A stretch of DNA of 64,000 nucleotides from Chryseobacterium artocarpi. GTDB taxonomy: Bacteria; Bacteroidota; Bacteroidia; Flavobacteriales; Weeksellaceae. The stretch lies in the NCBI RefSeq assembly GCF_001684975.1, contig NZ_MAYH01000001.1, positions 372,001 to 436,000 on the forward strand, in the 5' to 3' direction. Below, piece by piece: positions 9,168 to 20,783 of the stretch (position 1 is its first letter; each line of letters starts with the position of its first letter). The notes under the pieces are model-generated. The model searched no databases, was not told where the DNA came from, and saw only the letters and a list, made by a program, of their open reading frames with translations. The translations under genes and the position numbers were made by a program.

Positions 9168-9245
9168 GCAATCTTTGAATTTAATGAAAGGGTTTTATGA
9201 GATCATTGTGATTTTGTAAGGTCCGATAAAAATGAATATCAACAT

Positions 9246-11240
9246 ATGAAACTTAAGTACAGCCTGCTGGCTTTGGCAGCTCCGCTTTTAATGAATGCAC
9301 AACAATTAATGACGCCTGAGATTCTTTGGACTTTGAAAAAAGTAGGAGTACAGGCAGTTTCACCAGATCAAGCTTCTCTTATCTATAAAGTAGGGCAGGT
9401 AGATCTGAAAACAGAGAAAACAAAAAATGAGAACTATTTTCTTAATGTTCTTAATAATCAGTCTTCAAAAATCGATTTCGGTAAAAAATCTCTGATCCAA
9501 TGGGATAAAAACGGAATTTATGCTCAGGAAGGAGATAAAATCTATCTTTCAAAAGATGCAGGAAAAACGTGGGCAGAATTTTATACTATCGGTGAAGTAG
9601 ATAACATCGTAATTTCTCCTGATGGAAAAAGAATTGCTTTCAGTAAGCAGGTCTTGGTAGAAAAATTGATGGGGAAAGACAAATACAGCGATACTCCTAA
9701 AACTACCGCTCAGGTATATACAGACCTTAATCACAGACATTGGGATTATTTCAACGAAGGGAAATACAACCATGTATTTGTAGTAAATACTGCTGATAAA
9801 GTAGAATCTGCTAAAGATTTATTAGAAGGTAAAACCTGGGATTCTCCACAAAGACCTTTCGGAGGTGCTGAGGATTTTATCTGGAGCCCGGATTCTGCAC
9901 AGCTTTTATATGTAACAAAACCTAAAAGCGGTAAAGAATATGCAACAAGTACCAACACGGATATCTTCGCATATGATATGGCGACAGGTACAACAAAAAA
10001 TCTGACGGAAACCAATAAAGGATATGACGTAAACCCAAAATTCAGCCCGGACGGAAAATCTCTTATCTGGCAAAGTATGGCTAGAGATGGGTATGAAGCT
10101 GATAAAAATGACGTGAAAATCATGGATTGGAAGTCTGGAAAGACAACTAATCTTACAGCAGCTTGGGATGACAGCGTTTCCGGAGATGTACTTTGGGGTG
10201 CAGATTCAAAAACAATTTACTTTACAGCTGCTTACAGAGGAACAAAACAATTGTTCTCTTTAGATTCAAAATCTGCAAAAGTACAACAGATTACCAAAGG
10301 AGACTTTGATGTGAATGAGGTTTTCACAGACAATAAGACTTCAGTTTTAGTAGGAAGAACAGACGTAAACCATGCTACGGAATTATTCTCTGTAAACCTT
10401 AAAAACGGAGAAATGAAACAGGTTACCGAGGCAAATAAAGATGCTTATGCTAAATTGGCTCAAGGTAAATCTGAACTTAAAATGGTAAAAACTTCAGACG
10501 GAAAAGAAATGGGAGTATGGTTCCATTATCCACCGAATTTTGATCCAAACAAAAAATATCCAACATTAGTATACTGCCAGGGAGGACCACAGTCTGCATT
10601 GACGCAATATTTCAGCATCAGATGGAACTTTGCTTTGATGACGGCAAACGATTATATCGTAGTCGCTCCAAACAGAAGAGGGATGCCAGGTTGGGGAACA
10701 AAATGGAATGAAGAGATTTCAAAAGACTGGGGCGGACAACCAATGAGAGATTATCTTGCAGCAACAGATTATGCTAAGACATTACCATATGTAGACGGTG
10801 ATAGAGTAGCGGCTGTAGGAGCTAGCTACGGAGGATACAGCGTATTTATGTTAGCGGGAATTCATGAAAACAGATTCAAAACATTTATCGCTCACGATGG
10901 ATTATTTGATATGAAATCATGGTATCTTACAACAGAAGAACTTTGGTTTGCAAACTGGGATATCGGTTCTCCATGGGAAAAACCACAGCCAAAAGCTTAT
11001 ACAGAGTTTAATCCAAGCAATTTTGTAGAAAAATGGAACAAGCCTATCATGATTGTTCAGGGTGGAATTGATTTCCGTGTACCTTACGAACAAGGACAGG
11101 AAGCTTTCCAGGCTGCAAAATTAAGAGGATTAAAATCTAAATTGGTTTACTTCCCGAATGAAAATCACTGGGTACTTCATCCACAAAACGGATTGGTATG
11201 GCAGAGAGAATTCTTTGACTGGTTAAAAGAAACATTATAA
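9246..11240 (+). CDS. S9 family prolyl oligopeptidase-like serine peptidase
   Basis: A 664-residue exported peptidase with a short signal peptide (about 1-18, ending LLMNAQ). Residues about 30-430 form a beta-propeller with WD40/TolB-like repeats (SPDGKRIAFSK, SPDSAQLLYVTK, SPDGKSLIWQS). The C-terminal alpha/beta-hydrolase domain carries the triad S527 in GASYGGY, D609 in GGIDFRVP and H641 in NENHWV. The family removes dipeptides or cleaves short peptides, often after proline; the DPP-type layout fits periplasmic peptide use. It is transcribed alone and ends at a strong terminator. Confidence 0.93.
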   Translation: MKLKYSLLALAAPLLMNAQQLMTPEILWTLKKVGVQAVSPDQASLIYKVGQVDLKTEKTKNENYFLNVLNNQSSKIDFGKKSLIQWDKNGIYAQEGDKIYLSKDAGKTWAEFYTIGEVDNIVISPDGKRIAFSKQVLVEKLMGKDKYSDTPKTTAQVYTDLNHRHWDYFNEGKYNHVFVVNTADKVESAKDLLEGKTWDSPQRPFGGAEDFIWSPDSAQLLYVTKPKSGKEYATSTNTDIFAYDMATGTTKNLTETNKGYDVNPKFSPDGKSLIWQSMARDGYEADKNDVKIMDWKSGKTTNLTAAWDDSVSGDVLWGADSKTIYFTAAYRGTKQLFSLDSKSAKVQQITKGDFDVNEVFTDNKTSVLVGRTDVNHATELFSVNLKNGEMKQVTEANKDAYAKLAQGKSELKMVKTSDGKEMGVWFHYPPNFDPNKKYPTLVYCQGGPQSALTQYFSIRWNFALMTANDYIVVAPNRRGMPGWGTKWNEEISKDWGGQPMRDYLAATDYAKTLPYVDGDRVAAVGASYGGYSVFMLAGIHENRFKTFIAHDGLFDMKSWYLTTEELWFANWDIGSPWEKPQPKAYTEFNPSNFVEKWNKPIMIVQGGIDFRVPYEQGQEAFQAAKLRGLKSKLVYFPNENHWVLHPQNGLVWQREFFDWLKETL

Positions 11241-11252
11241 TATATCAATGAA

Positions 11253-11276
11253 AGCGGGCTTTAGCCCGCTTTTTTT
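11253..11276 (+). terminator. Terminator made of an AGCGGGCT palindrome
   Basis: AGCGGGCT-TT-AGCCCGCT is a perfect 8-bp stem with a 2-base core, followed by a T run. It is also the first of three related palindromes in the next 150 bases. Confidence 0.8.
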
Positions 11277-11355
11277 ATATGGAAAAGTTTAATGATTTCA
11301 CCAAGTGAGGTGATTTTTTGATTTTTATAGTATTCATAGCAGGAAATTCAATAGG

Positions 11356-11409
11356 AGTGGGCTTTAGCCCACTTTACTTATAATAAACAATTCCATTGGC
11401 TTTAGCCAA
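11356..11409. repeat. Two GGCTTTAGCC-type palindromes
   Basis: AGTGGGCTTTAGCCCACT (11356-11373) and TTGGCTTTAGCCAA (11396-11409) repeat the core of the terminator at 11253-11270. The flanking sequence differs, so this is a recurring palindromic core rather than a tandem duplication. Confidence 0.6.
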
Positions 11410-11471
11410 AACCTACAAAAATAAATGCTTCAATCTTCTTAATCAACGGAAATTAAAATGACCAAAATCTC

Positions 11472-11479
11472 TATATTTG
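11472..11479 (+). promoter_or_regulatory. TAnnTTTG -7 element abutting the glycosylase start
   Basis: TATATTTG matches the consensus exactly and ends 3 bases before the ATG at 11483. If used, it implies a leaderless or almost leaderless mRNA, and it argues against the TTG start at 11477 that lies inside it. Confidence 0.45.
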
Positions 11480-11482
11480 AAT

Positions 11483-11983
11483 ATGCAAAACCGTATTTCT
11501 TCATTTTCTCCACTCATTGATGATCAATCTGAAATTCTGATTCTAGGTTCAATTCCGGGAGTGAAATCTTTGGAAAAGCAACAGTATTACGCACATCCGC
11601 AAAACAAATTCTGGAAAATCATCTTTGAACTCCTGAATGAAGAATTTACTGAAGATTATATGAAAAGGTTGGAGATATTAAAGAAGCATCACATTGCTCT
11701 TTGGGATGTTATTGATACCTGCGAAAGAAAAGGAAGCCTGGATTCCGAAATTAAAAATGAAGAAACCAACCAGATTGCTGAGTTATTGGAAGAACATGCG
11801 AGTGTGAAAGCTATCTTTTGCAATGGTGGAAAATCCTATAAAAGTTTACAAAAACTATTAGGAAAAAATTACAGATTACCAATTTATCAATTACCGTCTA
11901 CAAGTCCGCTTCATACAGTTTCTTTTGAGAAAAAGTTTGAGGAATGGAAAGTGATTTTGGAGTTTTTAGGTGAAGAAGTTTGA
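11483..11983 (+). CDS. Uracil-DNA glycosylase superfamily, DNA-deoxyinosine glycosylase type
   Basis: A 166-residue cytoplasmic base-excision repair enzyme of the UDG superfamily. Motif 1 is ILGSIPGVKSLEKQQYYAHP near the N-terminus, followed by QNKFWKII. Motif 2 is LPSTSPLH near residue 137. This layout matches bacterial hypoxanthine-DNA (deoxyinosine) glycosylases, which remove deaminated adenine; activity on uracil cannot be excluded. A frame extension gives a TTG at 11477, but that codon lies in a promoter box, so I use the ATG at 11483. The gene stands alone, and the next gene is convergent. Confidence 0.85.
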   Translation: MQNRISSFSPLIDDQSEILILGSIPGVKSLEKQQYYAHPQNKFWKIIFELLNEEFTEDYMKRLEILKKHHIALWDVIDTCERKGSLDSEIKNEETNQIAELLEEHASVKAIFCNGGKSYKSLQKLLGKNYRLPIYQLPSTSPLHTVSFEKKFEEWKVILEFLGEEV

Positions 11984-12044
11984 GTGTTGTAGAATATTAG
12001 AGTAGGGCTTTAGTTTTTCAATAGTACTATGATTAATAAAAGAT

Positions 12045-12111
12045 AGATTCCTACGGAATGACAAAGTGTGAGAATATTCTAAACGTTCTGCTTGTCATTC
12101 CGTAAGAATCT
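12045..12111. repeat. 67-bp inverted-repeat element between convergent genes
   Basis: Arms of 20 bases, 12045-12064 and 12092-12111, are complementary with one mismatch (AGATTCCTACGGAATGACAA on the left). The 27-base loop contains AGAATATTCT. It has no adjoining T run and is longer than a normal terminator, so it looks like an interspersed palindromic element that may also end transcription. Confidence 0.6.
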
Positions 12112-12155
12112 TAATATTGTATTTCTTTTTACTTAAGGTAAATAAAGATCAGAAA

Positions 12156-13180
12156 TCATTCACTTTCCAAGAATTCCCTTAAACCTTTCAGTAGCTCTAA
12201 TTGATTTTTTGTTCTATCCAGATTATGTTCAGGATATTGGGTAGAATAATAGGTGCTTCCGTTCAGATAGTCCGTTAGAAAACGGATTTCCTGAATATAA
12301 ATAGCGACCTGAGCAGCATAATCAAGACTCGAAATTTCCAGAGGAGTAAGCTTTTCTTTTAAATGGAATAAAAATCCTTCTTTTACAACCTTATACATTT
12401 CAGGATTAAAGTTGTTTTTAGCACTTCCATCATCTTCCAGAGTAGTATTCGTATAGGATTGAATCATTGTTCCAAAATCATATAAAACAGTAGAAATCAT
12501 CATCGTATCCAGATCAATAACGGCTAACGGTTTATGATGTTGATCGAAAAGAATATTGCTGATCTTTACATCTGCATGGATAATTCTTTTAGGAATCTGA
12601 TTGTTTCTCTCCATTTCGATCCATTGATCTGGCAAGGACAGAAGCTGGTTGGTGATCTCTATTTCTGTTTTTGCTTTTTCTTTTAACGAAGGGATGGCGT
12701 TTTCAAGTGCATTTTTATAATCCGAAACTCTTTTCTCAAAATTAAGGAAATTAGGAAGAGAATCTTCAATTGCTGGCAGCTGTTCTGTATTTACGGTGTT
12801 CAGAAAATAACTGAAGGCTTTAGCCGCTTCAAAAGCCGTTTGTAACGATGGAGCCGTAAGAAAGGTAGTGCTGTTTTCTATAAAACTTAACATACGCCAT
12901 GAATCGCCATTGGCATCCTTTACCAAAAACTTATTCGTTAGAGAAAGAACGGGTTCTATAATTTGAAACTGATAATTATTGGATTGAAGAATTTCATTAA
13001 TCATTAAATGATTTTTGACAATCACCTCTGGCTGTCTGAAAACATGAGTATTGATTTTTTGAAGAATAAACTTTTTCCCATGATCTCTATCTTCTAAAAG
13101 ATAGGTGGTATTGATCAAACCATCTGTAATAGGAGTGAGGTCGTAATGATCCGTCCCGATAAATTCAAGTACAATAGTAT

Positions 13181-13190
<10 letters not shown>
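12156..13190 (-). CDS. Phosphotransferase-fold sugar kinase, NahK-like
   Basis: A 344-residue kinase of the aminoglycoside/choline kinase fold. The catalytic loop IIHADVKISNILF places H205, D207 and N212 in the HxDxxxxN motif; VIDLDTM at 225-230 supplies the metal-binding DxD. A lysine in FILQKIN (K45) fits the nucleotide lobe. N-acetylhexosamine 1-kinase (NahK) of bifidobacteria has this fold and similar length. Here the gene is last in a three-gene unit and overlaps the nucleotidyltransferase by 10 bases. I infer phosphorylation of a free hexosamine at C1, probably GalNAc, but sequence alone cannot exclude another sugar or choline-like substrate. Confidence 0.8.
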
Positions 13191-15476
<2,286 letters not shown>

Positions 15477-15819
15477 CTATTTTTTTTCTAAATATATTAA
15501 ATCTTTTGTAAATCACGATAAGGTGGGAGATGGGAGTTTGAGACTATGAGGGTAGGAGAGATTTGGAGCAGTAGATACGAAATATGAAATCTGAGATTGA
15601 AAAAATTAATGTTTTGAATAAGGAAGGAAACCTACTGAATGACTTATTATACTTATAAAAAGATAAACATCTCATTATATGACCATTCCCATCCTTTGGA
15701 GAGGTGGCAAAAATTCAAAGAATTTTTGACGGGGTGGTTAATAAAGGATTAAACTTATATAAAATTCACCATTCACTTGCGGAGCAAAATTGACTATTGA
15801 TCTCTAAATCAAAAATTAA
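15477..15819. other. Gene-free region with an interspersed-repeat-like block
   Basis: 343 bases without a supported gene. At 15686-15742 a G-rich block contains the perfect inverted repeat CAAAAATTC-AAA-GAATTTTTG (15708-15728) between TGGAGAGGTGGC and GACGGGGTGGTT. It differs from the surrounding AT-rich DNA and looks like an intergenic repeat remnant. Confidence 0.4.
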
Positions 15820-16893
15820 TCACTGCCCATAATAAGCCTTGATCAGCCTTTCCCTCATTTTGTTCAGGTATTTAATGTCTTTTGTATTGGAAAGAATGAT
15901 TAAACTAAGGTTTTTATCTACCAAATGGACCCAATTAGCACTATGTCCATAGCCTTCTCCCTGTCGTTCTGCAAATATTGTATTGATGGTGCCAAATTTT
16001 TTAGGATATACCCAGAAACCTAATGCTGTATCTTCTAATTTTTTGTCAGCAGTGAGCATAATTTCCAAAGTCTTTTTATTAAATAACAGAGAATTAAATA
16101 TTGCCTGATCGAAAATTAACATATCCTTGGGAGTGGAATACATTGCTCCGGCAGAATAAAAATTATCAATATAAGTATTGGTCGGCATATAGAGAGTAAA
16201 CGGATAGGATGGTTCTGCTGAATATCCTTCATCTATATTCTTGATAATATCATTGTGATGGAGAAAGCCGGTATTTTCCATTTTGAGAGGAATTAATATT
16301 TGCTCTTTGAGAACCTCTTCAAAGGACTTTTTGTATATCTTTTCAATAATTTTTCCCAGCAGAATAAAATCTCCATTATTATAACTGAATTTTGTTCCGG
16401 GTGGATCTATTAATTTCTCGGAAAGATAAGTAGTGATGAAATCATCAAGATTCCAGATTGTATTGTCGTAAGCCTGATGGATGAGTTCCGGTGAGCTGAT
16501 ATCTTTATTTTCCCTGCCACTGCTGTAAGTAAGCAGATTTCTGATCGTTGCTTTTTTGGCTGCCTCTCCTTTGTATTCAGGATAATAGGTGGCGATGGTG
16601 GCGTCTAAATCAATTTTTCCTTTTTCATAAAGCTGCATGATCAAGGCAGCGGTGAAGGTCTTTGTAAGTGAGAAAATATGAAACCTTGTATCATCCGAAA
16701 AAGGAATATTATAGTGCTTGTTGGATAGCCCTTTGTAAGTAAGTAGTTCAGTTTTTCCATTTTTGGCTAATAAAACAGAACCATTGAAATTATCTTTTTT
16801 TACACAGGAATCGATGACTTGCTCCACTTTCTTTATCTGTGGGTAGGCTGTATTGATGATCATCAAGAATAGCCCTGATAGGATATTTTTCAT
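15820..16893 (-). CDS. Exported serine hydrolase, beta-lactamase class C/PBP4-like
   Basis: A 357-residue protein with a Sec signal peptide (about 1-18). The SxxK nucleophile motif is S75-L-T-K78 in FSLTKTF, and the second motif is Y171-N-N in FSYNNGDF. GYGHSANW near residue 315 stands in for the usual KTG/HxG box. The family includes esterases, D-aminopeptidases and penicillin-binding proteins as well as AmpC; nothing here shows true beta-lactamase activity. It is transcribed alone on the minus strand. Confidence 0.85.
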   Translation of the reverse strand: MKNILSGLFLMIINTAYPQIKKVEQVIDSCVKKDNFNGSVLLAKNGKTELLTYKGLSNKHYNIPFSDDTRFHIFSLTKTFTAALIMQLYEKGKIDLDATIATYYPEYKGEAAKKATIRNLLTYSSGRENKDISSPELIHQAYDNTIWNLDDFITTYLSEKLIDPPGTKFSYNNGDFILLGKIIEKIYKKSFEEVLKEQILIPLKMENTGFLHHNDIIKNIDEGYSAEPSYPFTLYMPTNTYIDNFYSAGAMYSTPKDMLIFDQAIFNSLLFNKKTLEIMLTADKKLEDTALGFWVYPKKFGTINTIFAERQGEGYGHSANWVHLVDKNLSLIILSNTKDIKYLNKMRERLIKAYYGQ

Positions 16894-16953
16894 AGGTTCG
16901 TAATGTAAGTGTAATGAACTGAAATACTTACTTCAAAGATAGCTATTTATGAA

Positions 16954-17646
16954 TTACTTTTCCATATAATATACCTCTTCATAAGGTTGGATAAGTACCC
17001 ATCCGTGTCCTGAAAACTTCATCTGAAACTCTTCACCGCTTCCTCTTCCGATAAGACTTTTAAAAGAAACATTTGTCTTCAGTTCTGGACTTAGATTTCC
17101 GGACCATGCAACCGTAGCATTCGGATCTGTGAAAACCGGAGTATCAGGTGTTACCAGTAAAGTTAAAGGATCTCCATGAGTAGTAATTGCAATATGTCCT
17201 GTTCCTGAAAGCTTTACCTGAAAAAGACCGCCGGACATCATTCCTGCAATACTTTTAAGCATCGTGATATCACTTTTTACACTTTGTTCATGAGCTAAAA
17301 CATCATTTCCATTCACACAGACAGATTCATTATTCAGGTAAAGGATACGAACTTTCTTTCCGGAATCAGCAACATATAATTTCCCCGTTCCTTCAGCCTT
17401 CATCAGCTTACTCCCTTCACCACTGATAGCCTTCTTCAAAAGGTTTCCGAGACCGCCGGATAACATTCCCTGTCTTTCAAAGTTAATGTTTCCAACGTAG
17501 CTTACCATACTCCCTCTCTTTGTCCATACCGCCTGATTATTAAGATTGATTTCCAGAAGGTGTTTTGTTTCCAGCTCAAAATAATCTCTCTGTTGTGGAT
17601 TCTCCTTTGTCTCGTTGATAAACGCTTCAATTGAATATTTACTCAT
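16954..17646 (-). CDS. AIM24/TIGR00266 family protein
   Basis: A 230-residue protein with the Gly-rich beta structure of the AIM24 family: GSMVSYVGNINFERQG at about 45-60, GTGKLYVADSGKKVRILYL near 87-105 and FQVKLSGTGHIAITTHG near 146-162. The family is widespread in bacteria and also occurs in fungal mitochondria; its bacterial role is unknown. No signal peptide is seen. A 37-base gap separates it from the acidic hypothetical gene upstream on the same strand, so the two may share a transcript. Confidence 0.85.
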   Translation of the reverse strand: MSKYSIEAFINETKENPQQRDYFELETKHLLEINLNNQAVWTKRGSMVSYVGNINFERQGMLSGGLGNLLKKAISGEGSKLMKAEGTGKLYVADSGKKVRILYLNNESVCVNGNDVLAHEQSVKSDITMLKSIAGMMSGGLFQVKLSGTGHIAITTHGDPLTLLVTPDTPVFTDPNATVAWSGNLSPELKTNVSFKSLIGRGSGEEFQMKFSGHGWVLIQPYEEVYYMEK

Positions 17647-17683
17647 AATTATAATTTTTTAATTTGTTGTTTTTATATTGTTA

Positions 17684-18376
17684 TTACTTTCGTTTGTCGA
17701 GTTTATACTCTCGTTTGTTACTTTTAGGATTCAGATCTACAAATTCATAATCTTCAAAATGGGCAAGTTGAGCTTTGAACATTTCCGTTGCTTTTTCTAC
17801 TGTCCAGTCTTTAGGATAATGAAAACCATCGAATTCAGCATTGAAAATTTGTGCTTTGAATTCATGTGAAAACTCATCGTCACCGGAATAGCTCAACGCT
17901 ATTTTACCCGTCCAGGTAATATCATAGAGGTGATTATCTTTTTTTGAAAATCGAATATGATGGTCTGCACAGCTGTCATGTCCCAGCAAATAAATATTAA
18001 AGGCAAGATCATCATCATCAAAATGTTGTTCAGAAGGAAGATCATTGCTGAAGAAATCATTTTTAATAACCTCATCAAAATCTAGCTTTTCATCCGGTTT
18101 ATTAATTCTTATTCCTCTGTGCTCGCCCCAATAATTTGATGATAAAGTGCAGGCGTGATAGTTTTCCCATACTATTTTAGAGGTCCAATCAGACAGGTCT
18201 TCTTCCTCTTCTTCACCATTTTCATCATCATTTGCATAATAATTTTCAGTTTTTAAATGAAAATCAAACCATATAAATCCATACTCATCAATCCGTCCGC
18301 TCCATATGAACGATTCAATTTTATGACCGTTAGGATACGGATTATCAATGAAATATATTTTACTTGTAGATTCCAT
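17684..18376 (-). CDS. Acidic hypothetical protein
   Basis: A 230-residue protein that I do not recognise. It is strongly acidic, with a DDENGEEEEEDLSDW stretch near residue 55. Two similar segments, FIWSGRIDEYGFIWFDFHLK and DITWTGKIALSYSGDDEFSH, suggest an internal duplication of a beta-rich unit. There is no signal peptide or membrane helix. The open frame runs on to 18526, but that extension would cross the queA promoter at 18465-18496 and is low in coding character, so I start at the ATG at 18376. It is divergent from queA. Confidence 0.65.
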   Translation of the reverse strand: MESTSKIYFIDNPYPNGHKIESFIWSGRIDEYGFIWFDFHLKTENYYANDDENGEEEEEDLSDWTSKIVWENYHACTLSSNYWGEHRGIRINKPDEKLDFDEVIKNDFFSNDLPSEQHFDDDDLAFNIYLLGHDSCADHHIRFSKKDNHLYDITWTGKIALSYSGDDEFSHEFKAQIFNAEFDGFHYPKDWTVEKATEMFKAQLAHFEDYEFVDLNPKSNKREYKLDKRK

Positions 18377-18464
18377 ACTTAATTTCAATTTTCCAAAAAT
18401 ACTCTTTTTAACCTTTAAAAATTCCCGTAAAATCACGGTTTTATATTTGATTGAAAAATAATAC

Positions 18465-18496
18465 TTGACAAAGGGGTATTCAATGTCGTATATTTG
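18465..18496 (+). promoter_or_regulatory. Flavobacterial promoter for queA
   Basis: TTGACA (18465-18470) and TATATTTG (18489-18496) match the -33 TTG and -7 TAnnTTTG elements with 21 bases between, within the accepted range. The start codon is 55 bases downstream of the -7 box. Confidence 0.65.
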
Positions 18497-18551
18497 CACT
18501 CCGAAAATTACACCATGTAATTTCAATAATTTTTAAACCGTAATTTAAAAA

Positions 18552-19601
18552 ATGAAAACATCAGATTTTAATTTTGATCTTCCTGCGGAATTATTGGCAG
18601 AACACCCATCAGAGCACAGAGACGAAGCTAGATTAATGGTACTTGATAGAAAAACACAAACTATCGAGCACAAATTATTCAAAGATGTAGTTGATTATTT
18701 TGATGAGGAGGACTTGTTCATCTTCAACAATACTAAAGTTTTCCCTGCACGTCTTTATGGAAATAAAGAGAAAACAGGTGCTAAAATTGAAGTTTTCTTA
18801 TTAAGAGAGCTTGATAAAGAAACAAGAGTTTGGGATGTATTGGTAGATCCGGCAAGAAAAATCAGAATTGGTAACAAATTATTCTTCACTGAAGATGAAT
18901 CTTTGGTAGCTGAAGTTATCGATAACACAACTTCAAGAGGAAGAACACTAAGATTCTTATTCGACGGTTCTTACGACGAATTCAGAACGAAACTTAAGGA
19001 ATTAGGAGAAACTCCACTTCCTAAATATATCAAAAGAGCAGTAGAACCAGAAGATGCTGAAAGATACCAGACCATCTATGCTAAAGTAGAAGGAGCGGTA
19101 GCAGCACCTACAGCAGGTCTTCACTTCTCTAAGCATTTGATGAAGAGATTAGAGATCAAAGGAATCAATTTTGCTGAAGTAACACTTCACGTAGGATTAG
19201 GAACTTTCAACCCAATTGAGGTAGAAGATCTTTCTAAGCACAAAATGGAATCTGAAGAAATCATTATTGATGAGAGAAATGCAGCTATTATCAACAAAGC
19301 AGTAGAATCTCACAGAAGAGTTTGTGCAGTTGGAACAACTACAATGAGAGCATTGGAAACTTCTGTTTCTTCAAACAAAAAAATCTCTGCTTTCAATGGA
19401 TGGACAAACAAATTCATTTATCCACCTCACGATTTCGGAGTTGCGAACTCTATGATCACAAACTTCCACACACCGAAGTCTACATTGATCATGATGATTG
19501 CTGCATTTGCAGGAAGAGATTTTGTAATGCATGCTTATGAAGAAGCCGTAAAAGAAAAGTATAAATTCTATTCTTACGGTGACGCAATGTTAATTCTATA
19601 A
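18552..19601 (+). CDS. queA: tRNA preQ1(34) S-adenosylmethionine ribosyltransferase-isomerase
   Basis: A 349-residue cytoplasmic enzyme that transfers and rearranges the ribosyl group of SAM onto preQ1 in tRNA, giving epoxyqueuosine. Diagnostic stretches are [21 protein letters not shown] near the N-terminus (given as [12 protein letters not shown] and [11 protein letters not shown]), [13 protein letters not shown] near 60, [11 protein letters not shown] near 183 and [11 protein letters not shown] near 215. Length matches the family. rlmN follows after about 70 bases on the same strand, so two RNA-modifying enzymes are probably co-transcribed. Confidence 0.96.
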   Translation: MKTSDFNFDLPAELLAEHPSEHRDEARLMVLDRKTQTIEHKLFKDVVDYFDEEDLFIFNNTKVFPARLYGNKEKTGAKIEVFLLRELDKETRVWDVLVDPARKIRIGNKLFFTEDESLVAEVIDNTTSRGRTLRFLFDGSYDEFRTKLKELGETPLPKYIKRAVEPEDAERYQTIYAKVEGAVAAPTAGLHFSKHLMKRLEIKGINFAEVTLHVGLGTFNPIEVEDLSKHKMESEEIIIDERNAAIINKAVESHRRVCAVGTTTMRALETSVSSNKKISAFNGWTNKFIYPPHDFGVANSMITNFHTPKSTLIMMIAAFAGRDFVMHAYEEAVKEKYKFYSYGDAMLIL

Positions 19602-19673
19602 AAAAAGATATTAGGTAATAGGTTGCAGGTAATAGTTATCTGCAGCCTGCATCCTAAAATCTACCACCTTACA

Positions 19674-20708
19674 ATGAAAGATATCCGTACATTATCACTA
19701 GATCAGCTTAAAGAATACTTTGTTTCTTTAGGAGAAAAGCCGTTTCGTGCGAAACAGGTCTATGACTGGCTATGGAGTAAAAATCTCCATTCGATCGATG
19801 AAATGACGAATCTTTCGAAGCCTCTTCGTGAAAGAATTTCCGAAGAATATACTATAAATCCTGTTTCCGTAGACCTTCTTCAAAAAAGTACTGACGGAAC
19901 CATTAAAAACGGTGTGAAACTTCACGACGGATTGCTGGTGGAATCTGTTCTTATTCCAACAGAAACAAGAACCACAGCTTGTGTATCCTCACAGGTAGGC
20001 TGCTCATTGAACTGCGAATTCTGCGCTACAGCAAAACTAAAAAGGATGAGAAACCTTGAAGTAGCTGAGATCGTAGACCAGGTTGCTCTTATCGACAGCC
20101 AGAGCAGAATGTATTTTGACAGACCTCTTTCCAATATCGTATTCATGGGAATGGGAGAACCGATGATGAACTACAAAAATGTAGTGGAAGCTATCAGAAA
20201 AATCACCCAACCGGAAGGATTAGGAATGTCTCCAAGAAGAATTACTGTCTCTACTTCAGGAATTCCCAAAATGATCAAAATGCTTGCTGATGATGAATTG
20301 CGTGTGAAACTTGCACTTTCTCTTCACTCAGCTATCGAAGCAAAACGTAATGAGATCATGCCTTTTTCAGATAAATTCCCGTTAACAGATATTATGGAGT
20401 CTCTTCAATATTGGTATCAGAAGACAGGTTCAGTAATTACTTTTGAATACTGTGTATGGAAAGGAATCAACGATGGAGACGAAGATATTAAAGCTTTGAT
20501 TAAATACTGCAAACAGGTTCCTTCAAAGGTAAATCTTATTCAATACAACCCAATCGGGGACGGAAAGTATGATCAGTGCAACAAACAGGCTGAAGAAAAT
20601 TATATCAGACAGCTTGAGAATGCAGGAATTACAGTAATGGTAAGAAGAAGCCGTGGAGGAGATATAGACGCTGCTTGCGGACAGCTGGCAAACAAATCTA
20701 CGGATTAA
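19674..20708 (+). CDS. rlmN: Dual-specificity 23S rRNA A2503/tRNA A37 C2-methyltransferase
   Basis: A 344-residue radical SAM methyltransferase. The 4Fe-4S cluster ligands are C110, C114 and C117 (CSLNCEFC). C103 and C335 (AACGQL) correspond to the two additional cysteines needed for the protein-methylation mechanism. VFMGMGEPMMNY and RITVSTSGIP are family hallmarks. A frame extension to a TTG at 19623 adds 17 residues without family support; the ATG at 19674 gives the typical MKDIRTLSLDQLKEYF start. It follows queA and is likely on the same transcript. Confidence 0.95.
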   Translation: MKDIRTLSLDQLKEYFVSLGEKPFRAKQVYDWLWSKNLHSIDEMTNLSKPLRERISEEYTINPVSVDLLQKSTDGTIKNGVKLHDGLLVESVLIPTETRTTACVSSQVGCSLNCEFCATAKLKRMRNLEVAEIVDQVALIDSQSRMYFDRPLSNIVFMGMGEPMMNYKNVVEAIRKITQPEGLGMSPRRITVSTSGIPKMIKMLADDELRVKLALSLHSAIEAKRNEIMPFSDKFPLTDIMESLQYWYQKTGSVITFEYCVWKGINDGDEDIKALIKYCKQVPSKVNLIQYNPIGDGKYDQCNKQAEENYIRQLENAGITVMVRRSRGGDIDAACGQLANKSTD

Positions 20709-20758
20709 AATTTCCTTAAAAAAAACTTAAAATTCTCTTAAGACATAGCCTAAAGCCC

Positions 20759-20766
20759 TACCTTTG
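20759..20766 (+). promoter_or_regulatory. TAnnTTTG -7 element for the sterol desaturase gene
   Basis: TACCTTTG is an exact consensus match 18 bases before the ATG at 20784. A TTG -33 element is not evident. Confidence 0.45.
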
Positions 20767-20783
20767 CACAAAATTATTTTGTG

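Larger units (their letters stand above)
8940..9245. other. Intergenic region holding a terminator and a promoter
   Basis: A 306-base AT-rich region. Its left end holds the terminator of the 4-TM gene. A -7 element for the S9 peptidase lies at 9160-9167. No small gene is supported. Confidence 0.4.

Noticed and set aside
18377..18526. N-terminal extension of the acidic hypothetical gene
   Set aside because: It overlaps the queA promoter (TTGACA and TATATTTG) and reads as non-coding AT-rich sequence. The ATG at 18376 is kept.
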